Shown in pieces: positions 62,271-64,000 of a stretch of DNA of 64,000 nucleotides (position 1 is its first letter; the number at the start of each line of letters is the position of its first letter). This stretch comes from Ptiloglossa arizonensis (Eukaryota; Arthropoda; Insecta; Hymenoptera; Colletidae). The DNA lies in contig NW_027478517.1 of the NCBI RefSeq assembly GCF_051014685.1, forward strand, positions 930,001 to 994,000, read 5' to 3'. The notes beneath the pieces were generated by a model that did not search any database, was not told where the DNA came from, and saw only the letters and a program-made list of their open reading frames with translations. The position numbers and the translations under genes were made by a program.

Positions 62271-64000
62271 TTGTAAACGGACGAGTTTCTACTTTCAGAC
62301 GCAATCGAAATTTTTGGGATAGTTCAATACGTTCGCGAGATATGGGAGTTTGAATCTAAGAAATGGTTGAGAAGGCAACAAATTTTTCGCACTTCTGCTG
62401 CTCCAATCGCTTAACCAGGTTGGCCTAGGGAAAAAATACACATACCGTTGTAATCGGGCGAGTTTCTACTTTCAGACGCAGCAGGAATTTTTGGGATTGG
62501 TCAATCCGTTCGCGAGATATGTGAGCTTGAAGCTAAGAAATAGTTGAGAAGACAACAAGTTTTTCGCACTCCTGCAGCTCCAAACGCTTAACCAGAATGG
62601 CATAGGGGAAAAATACACACACCGTTGTAGTCGGGCGAGTTTCTACGTTCAGATCCAATAGGAATTTTTGGGATAGGTCAATTCGTTCGCGAGATATGGG
62701 AGTTTGAAGCTAAGAAATGGTTGAGAAGGTAACAAATTTTTCGCACCTCTGCTGGTCCAAGCGCTAGCCAGAATGGCCTAGGGATAAAATACACATACCG
62801 TTGTAAACGGACGAGTTTCTACTTTCAGACGCAATCGAAATTTTTGGGATAGTTCAATACGTTCGCGAGATATGGGAGTTTGAATCTAAGAAATGGTTGA
62901 GAAGGCAACAAATTTTTCGCACTTCTGCTGCTCCAATCGCTTAACCAGGTTGGCCTAGGGAAAAAATACACATACCGTTGTAATCGGGCGAGTTTCTACT
63001 TTCAGACGCAGCAGGAATTTTGGGGATTGGTCAATCCGTTCGCGAGATATGTGAGTTTGAAGCTAAGAAATAGTTGAGAAGACAACAAGTTTTTCGCACT
63101 CCTGTTGCACCAAACGCTTAACCAGAATGGCCTAGGGGAAAAATACACATACCGTTGCAATCGGGCTAGTTTCTACTTTCAGATGCAATAGGAATTTTCG
63201 GGATAGGTCTATCTGTTCGCGAGATATGGGAGTTTGAAGCTAAGAAATGGTTGAGAAGACAACAAATTTTTCGCACTTCTGCTGCTCCAAACGCTTAACC
63301 AGAATGGCCTAGGGAAAAAATACACATACCGTTGTAATCGGGCTAGTTTCTACTTTCAGACGCAGCAGGAATTTTTGGGTTAGGTCAATCCGTTCGCGAG
63401 ATATGTGAGTTTGAAGCTAAGAAATGGTTGACAAGACAACAAATTTTTCGCAATTCTGCTGCTCCAAACGCTTAACCAGAACGGCATAGGGAAAAAATAC
63501 ACATACCGTTGTAATCGAGCGAGTTTCTACTTTCAGATGCAATAGGAATTTTTGGGTTAGGTCAATCCGCTCGCGAGATATGGGAGTTTGAAGCTAAGAA
63601 ATGGTTGAGAAGACAACAAATTTTTCGCACTTCTGCTGCTCCAAACGCTTAACCAGAATGGCCTAGGGAAAAAATACACATACCGTTGTAATCGGGCGAG
63701 TTTCTACTTTGAGATGCAATAGGAACTTTTGGGTTTGTTCAATCCGTTCGCGAGATATGGGAGTTTGAAGCTAAGAAGTGGTTGAGAATGCTACACATTT
63801 TTCGCACTTCTGCTGCTCCAAACGCTTAACCAGAATGTCCTAGGGAAAAAATACACATACTGTTGTAATCGGGCTAGTTTCTACTTTCAGACGCAGCAGG
63901 ACTTTTTGGGTTAGGTCAATCCGTTCGCGAGATATGGGAGTTTGAAGCTAAGAAATAGTTGAGAGGACAACAAATTTATCGCACTTCTGCTGCTCCAAAC
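62270..64000 (+). repeat. Satellite copy of 49705-51435, truncated by the window edge
   Basis: This segment matches 49.7-51.4 kb throughout at a constant 12,565-bp offset and is still matching at the last base. The final monomer starts at 63920 and is cut after 81 bp. Nothing other than satellite is present. Confidence 0.85.

Larger units (their letters stand above)
1..64000 (+). repeat. Satellite DNA array, 177-bp monomer, about 361 head-to-tail copies
   Basis: The entire window is one tandem array. Successive copies of ccgttcgcgagatatg start 177 bp apart (21, 198, 375, 552, then 728 after a 1-bp deletion, and so on to 63920). All copies lie in the same orientation, and I saw no inversion, spacer, transposon or unique sequence. 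Each monomer holds, in order, ccgttcgcgagatatg, agtttgaagctaagaaat, caacaaatttttcgca, ctgctgctccaaacgctta, a cctaggg block followed by an A tract, the box taccgttgtaatcgggc, gagtttctactttcag, and gcagcaggaatttttggg. Such arrays are typical of eukaryotic centromeric or pericentromeric heterochromatin, and the unit length is close to a nucleosome repeat. That location is inferred; no flanking genes are present to confirm it. I do not recognise the family. Confidence 0.97.

Noticed and set aside
1..64000. CRISPR array
   Set aside because: There is regular spacing but no unique spacers: the whole 177-bp unit is repeated, and the unit is far longer than CRISPR repeats.
1..64000. Known plant or mammalian centromere satellites of similar length (Arabidopsis 178-bp, Brassica 176-bp, human 171-bp)
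   Set aside because: The length is similar, but I see no sequence resemblance apart from the CENP-B-box-like site.
1..64000. Transposon, LTR, tRNA, rRNA or viral sequence
   Set aside because: Monomer phase continues without a break from end to end, which leaves no room for an inserted element. The few non-standard bases are point changes and indels of 1-5 bp.

Overview
The whole window is satellite DNA. It is one uninterrupted, head-to-tail tandem array of a monomer of about 177 bp, with every copy in the same orientation. Phased on the block ccgttcgcgagatatg, the first complete monomer begins at 21 and the last partial one at 63920. That distance of 63,899 bp is 361 x 177 plus 2, so 361 monomers have accumulated a net length drift of only 2 bp. 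I found no protein-coding gene, RNA gene, transposon, CRISPR array or unique sequence. The short open frames present are read-throughs of the repeat; 177 is divisible by 3, so a frame carries over from one monomer to the next.

The scale and higher-order organisation indicate a eukaryotic chromosome, most likely a centromeric or pericentromeric block. I do not recognise the monomer and cannot name the species. A monomer has about 43% G+C and about nine CpG, close to the expectation from composition. This hints at a lineage or locus without strong CpG methylation decay (many invertebrates, for example), but a plant or vertebrate is not excluded.

Layout. Bases 1-8,800 are a diverged mixture of monomer variants with short, partly decayed duplications (4-mer, 8-mer). 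From 8.8 to 17.8 kb there are a 6-mer (1,062 bp) and a 10-mer (1,775 bp) higher-order repeat (HOR), marked by an attgttggg variant and a 5-bp insertion. From 17.8 to 33 kb there are 9-, 7-, 8- and 10-monomer duplications. From 33 to 64 kb the duplications are longer and much closer to identical: 22- and 12-mers (33.3-42.1 kb), a 6-mer (42.5-44.6 kb), an 18-mer of 3,181 bp (43.6-50.7 kb), nested 9-mers (51.6-54.6 kb), a 29-mer of 5,132 bp (52.4-62.3 kb) and a 12,565-bp long-range copy running off the right edge. The monomer variant with agcgctagc was seen only to the right of 35.69 kb, and the attgttggg variant only to the left of about 17.8 kb. The array is therefore layered, older on the left and recently homogenised on the right.

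Most notable signal. Every monomer carries, at offset 116-132, a 17-bp site like taccgttgtaatcgggc that resembles the mammalian CENP-B box (core NTTCGNNNNANNCGGGN). The usual form keeps 7 of the 9 core bases, and a variant repeated in five right-hand HOR copies keeps 8 of 9. Several out-of-register junctions and one-monomer patches look like unequal crossing-over and gene conversion. Boundaries were read by eye and are good to about 10-30 bp; no alignment was run.
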